A DNA stretch of 10,007 nt from a bacterium. GTDB lineage: Bacteria; Krumholzibacteriota; Krumholzibacteria; LZORAL124-64-63. The notes beneath the pieces were generated by a model. The model had not been told where the DNA came from and did not search any database. It was given only the letters and a program-made list of their open reading frames with translations. The stretch covers positions 1 through 10,007 of the forward strand of contig VGXH01000033.1 of the NCBI GenBank assembly GCA_016873405.1. The letters run 5' to 3'. Position 1 is the first letter of the stretch. Each line of letters starts with the position of its first letter. A program made the translations under genes and the position numbers. This document shows, piece by piece, positions 8,663 to 10,007 of the stretch.

Positions 8663-9352
8663 ATGCGAAACCCGGGGAACGGAACCGCAACCGTCGCGAC
8701 GCTGGTGGCGCTGGTGATCCTCGTGGCCGCCGAGTCGGCCCTTGCGCGGGTCGTGCTCGAATCCAGGGGACCGCGGCACCATCGCGCGCCCTCGTCGTAT
8801 GAACTCGTTCTGGAAGGGGGCCTGGTCCAGCCGGCCGGCGACCAGGACGAGGACTTCTTCGACACCGACACCGGCTTCGACGCCGGTGCCGGCTGGCAGC
8901 TCGGCGCGCGGCTGCGCCAGTTCGTCGGCCGCGACTTCTCCGTGGCCCCGGCCATCCATTACGCGGCCTTCGGCGCCGCCGACGGCGTGGGCGACTTCGG
9001 GCCGGACGGGCTGCTGGGCTATCGTCTGGAGACCTCGGTGATCCGGTACGGCCTGGACCTCCAGGCGTTCCTGGGCGAGCCCGGCGGCGCCTCGCGCCCG
9101 TTCCTGACCGGGGGCCTGGGGCTGCTGCGCAACCGTTACCGGGACGAGGTGCAGGGCAGCGGGTACTTCGAATCGACGGTCAACACGCCCGGCCTCAGCC
9201 TGGGCGTCGGGCTGCGGCTGGGCAATCTCGAGCTGGCCGGCGAATACACCTGGAACCGGTTCTCGACCGCCAACTTCTCGAGCGACGGCCGCGACCGCGA
9301 CTACAACTGGGACTACCTCGTGGTGCGGGCCGGGATCGCGTTCGGCCGTTGA
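8663..9352 (+). CDS. Exported outer-membrane beta-barrel protein
   Basis: A 229-residue protein with a clear Sec signal peptide: hydrophobic Val11-Ala23 and a cleavage site after SALA (Ala28). The mature part alternates polar and hydrophobic residues and ends segments in aromatics, as in small OmpX/OmpA-like barrels. Candidate strands include YELVLEGGLVQP, WQLGARLRQFV, FSVAPAIHYAAF, YGLDLQAFLG, PFLTGGLGLLRNRY, LSLGVGLRLGNLELAGEYTW and YLVVRAGIAFGR. An acidic stretch near residues 51-60 (DQDEDFFDTD) could be a periplasmic turn or metal-binding loop. It ends in Phe-Gly-Arg rather than the terminal aromatic common in outer-membrane proteins. Function is unknown. The ATG at 8663 is chosen because AGGAG (8649-8653) precedes it and the signal peptide starts there; an in-frame upstream start would add a Pro/Arg-rich tail with no support. 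It appears to be a single-gene unit. Confidence 0.82.
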   Translation: MRNPGNGTATVATLVALVILVAAESALARVVLESRGPRHHRAPSSYELVLEGGLVQPAGDQDEDFFDTDTGFDAGAGWQLGARLRQFVGRDFSVAPAIHYAAFGAADGVGDFGPDGLLGYRLETSVIRYGLDLQAFLGEPGGASRPFLTGGLGLLRNRYRDEVQGSGYFESTVNTPGLSLGVGLRLGNLELAGEYTWNRFSTANFSSDGRDRDYNWDYLVVRAGIAFGR

Positions 9353-9362
9353 GGATCCGCGT

Positions 9363-9390
9363 TTGACACGCGGCGGCGATGGCGTTTAAT
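9363..9390 (+). promoter_or_regulatory. Sigma-70-type promoter of the Rrf2 regulator gene
   Basis: TTGACA (9363-9368, perfect -35) is followed after 16 bases by TTTAAT (9385-9390, five of six matches to TATAAT). The transcription start would fall near 9397, giving a 5' leader of about 55 bases. It is the most consensus-like promoter in the window and the most AT-rich spot. Confidence 0.72.
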
Positions 9391-9420
9391 TGGATGTGGA
9401 TGTCTGATATCCGCACTCCA
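9391..9420. promoter_or_regulatory. Operator-like dyad at the Rrf2 transcription start
   Basis: Directly after the -10 box, TGGA (9391-9394) and GGAT (9398-9401) are mirrored by ATCC (9409-9412) and TCCA (9417-9420), a nested and nearly symmetrical dyad around 9405. TGGATG also occurs twice in tandem (9391-9396 and 9397-9402). Rrf2-family proteins usually bind dyads overlapping their own promoter, so autoregulation is a reasonable inference. Confidence 0.45.
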
Positions 9421-9452
9421 ACTACGGGCGCCGACGCCGCGGGAGTCCGTCC

Positions 9453-9917
9453 TTGTTCTCGCTGACCATCGAATACGCCATGCGCGCCGTCCTGGCGCTG
9501 GCCTCGGGCGACGGCCGTTGCCTGACGACGCGACAGATCGCCGACACGATGCGCGTGCCGCCGAGCTACCTGTCCAAGGTGCTGCAGGCGCTGGTGCGCG
9601 CGGGCGTTGTGCAGTCGACGCGGGGGCTGAAAGGGGGCTTCGTCCTGGTGGGGCGCCCCGAGGACTGGCGCATGCTGGACATCCTCAACGCGGTCAGCCC
9701 GCTCAGGCGCATCGAATCCTGCCCCCTGGACCTGGAGAGCCACAGTTCGGAACTATGTCCGCTGCATCGGCGCCTGGACAACGCCCTCGGCATGGTCGAG
9801 CACGCGTTCGCCGCGACGACGCTCGCCGAGGTGCTGTCGGACGAGAACCGGTGTCCGACCCTGCAGCGCCAGCTGTCCGCCATCGCGCTGATCGGTCCCG
9901 ACCAGCGCCCGCGCTGA
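9453..9917 (+). CDS. Rrf2-family transcriptional regulator, probable Fe-S-cluster sensor
   Basis: A 154-residue winged-helix regulator. It starts at TTG (9453): the protein MFSLTIEYAMRAVLALA matches the family start exactly, and GGGAG (9440-9444) is eight bases upstream. The DNA-binding part shows the family pattern TTRQIADTMRVPPSYLSKVLQALVRAGVVQSTRGLKGGFVL (about 25-65), with recognition helix PPSYLSKVLQ. The cluster region has Cys90, Cys102 and His105, corresponding to Cys92, Cys104 and His107 of E. coli IscR. The middle IscR cysteine (Cys98) is replaced by Ser96/His97, and Glu7 falls where NsrR has Asp8 and RsrR has Glu8, both cluster ligands. Cys23 and Cys134 are further cysteines. It probably senses Fe-S status, redox state or NO. 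Beyond it, on the opposite strand, lies a cysteine desulfurase tail, fitting a role in Fe-S or sulfur metabolism. Likely autoregulated. Confidence 0.92.
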   Translation: MFSLTIEYAMRAVLALASGDGRCLTTRQIADTMRVPPSYLSKVLQALVRAGVVQSTRGLKGGFVLVGRPEDWRMLDILNAVSPLRRIESCPLDLESHSSELCPLHRRLDNALGMVEHAFAATTLAEVLSDENRCPTLQRQLSAIALIGPDQRPR

Positions 9918-9921
9918 GGCG

Positions 9922-10007
9922 TCAGCCGACGCTGCGCGCGCGCGCGACCGCCAGCGCGACGGCCGCGGCCGCGCGAGGCACGTCGTCGGCGGTCGTGCCC
10001 CGGCCCA
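9922..10007 (-). CDS. Cysteine desulfurase (NifS/IscS family), C-terminal tail, cut by window edge
   Basis: The last 27 complete codons read GRGTTADDVPRAAAAVALAV followed by ARARSVG and a stop at 9924-9922. The incomplete codon before them ends in TG, so it encodes Leu, Met or Val, which fits the (S)LGRGTT..DV.RA motif found near the end of class V aminotransferase-fold cysteine desulfurases. These PLP enzymes take sulfur from cysteine for Fe-S cluster or thio-cofactor assembly. The protein ends soon after the motif, as in the short-tailed NifS-like type rather than E. coli IscS, whose tail is longer. Its stop is four bases from the convergent Rrf2 gene. The catalytic Lys and Cys lie outside the window, so the call rests on this tail and the neighbouring Rrf2 gene. 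Confidence 0.7.
   Translation of the reverse strand, partial: GRGTTADDVPRAAAAVALAVARARSVG

Noticed and set aside
7933..8802. Plus-strand open frame spanning the response regulator and the following gap
   Set aside because: It overlaps the canonical CheY-like gene in another frame and is an Arg/Gly/Pro-rich shadow without motifs.
9919..9932. Small hairpin GCGTC-AGCC-GACGC between convergent genes as a bidirectional terminator
   Set aside because: The stem is only five base pairs with no T-run on either side; this is expected by chance in such G+C-rich DNA.

Overview
The window looks like a stretch of chromosome from an uncultured, very G+C-rich Gram-negative bacterium. Codon third positions are almost all G or C. 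The Gram-negative assignment rests on an exported beta-barrel protein and Sec-type signal peptides. A bacterial enhancer-binding protein with a TPR sensor half, together with hybrid kinases, would fit Myxococcota-like deltaproteobacteria or candidate phyla such as Eisenbacteria or Krumholzibacteriota. That placement is inference only. I see no tRNA, rRNA, CRISPR array, transposase or phage gene.

Layout. Positions 1-1236 (minus strand) hold an AKR6-like aldo/keto reductase, followed after one base by the start of an exported M3-family metallopeptidase that runs off the left edge. The signal-peptide region of the peptidase is built of four 15-bp tandem repeats. A 200-bp divergent region with two dyad elements leads to a plus-strand pair: a small exported protein of unknown function (1437-1799) and, overlapping it by 11 bp, an 839-residue TPR / sigma-54-activator / Fis-type HTH regulator (1789-4308). 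A 145-bp gap follows, with an 11-mer repeat that places TGA in all three frames and a strong two-part hairpin.

Positions 4454-8407 are a tightly overlapping signalling operon: a membrane-anchored GAF histidine kinase with a dead C-terminal receiver, a soluble receiver-histidine kinase whose reading frame is broken at a C run near 7040, and a canonical single-domain CheY-like response regulator. None of the three has a DNA-binding output domain. A 255-bp non-coding gap then leads to an exported outer-membrane beta-barrel protein (8663-9352).

The right end carries an Rrf2-family regulator with a TTG start (9453-9917), preceded by the clearest sigma-70-type promoter in the window and an operator-like dyad over the expected transcription start. 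Convergent to it, four bases away, is the C-terminal tail of a cysteine desulfurase (9922-10007, minus strand). This links the right end to Fe-S cluster or sulfur metabolism.

The main points for a second look are the frameshifted kinase, the graded loss of receiver function across the operon, the variant GAFTGA loop of the regulator, the Rrf2 protein lacking the middle cluster cysteine, and the repeat-built signal peptide. I do not see a clearly new multi-gene system. The three-gene phosphorelay with its unusual receivers and an unassigned kinase tail comes closest.
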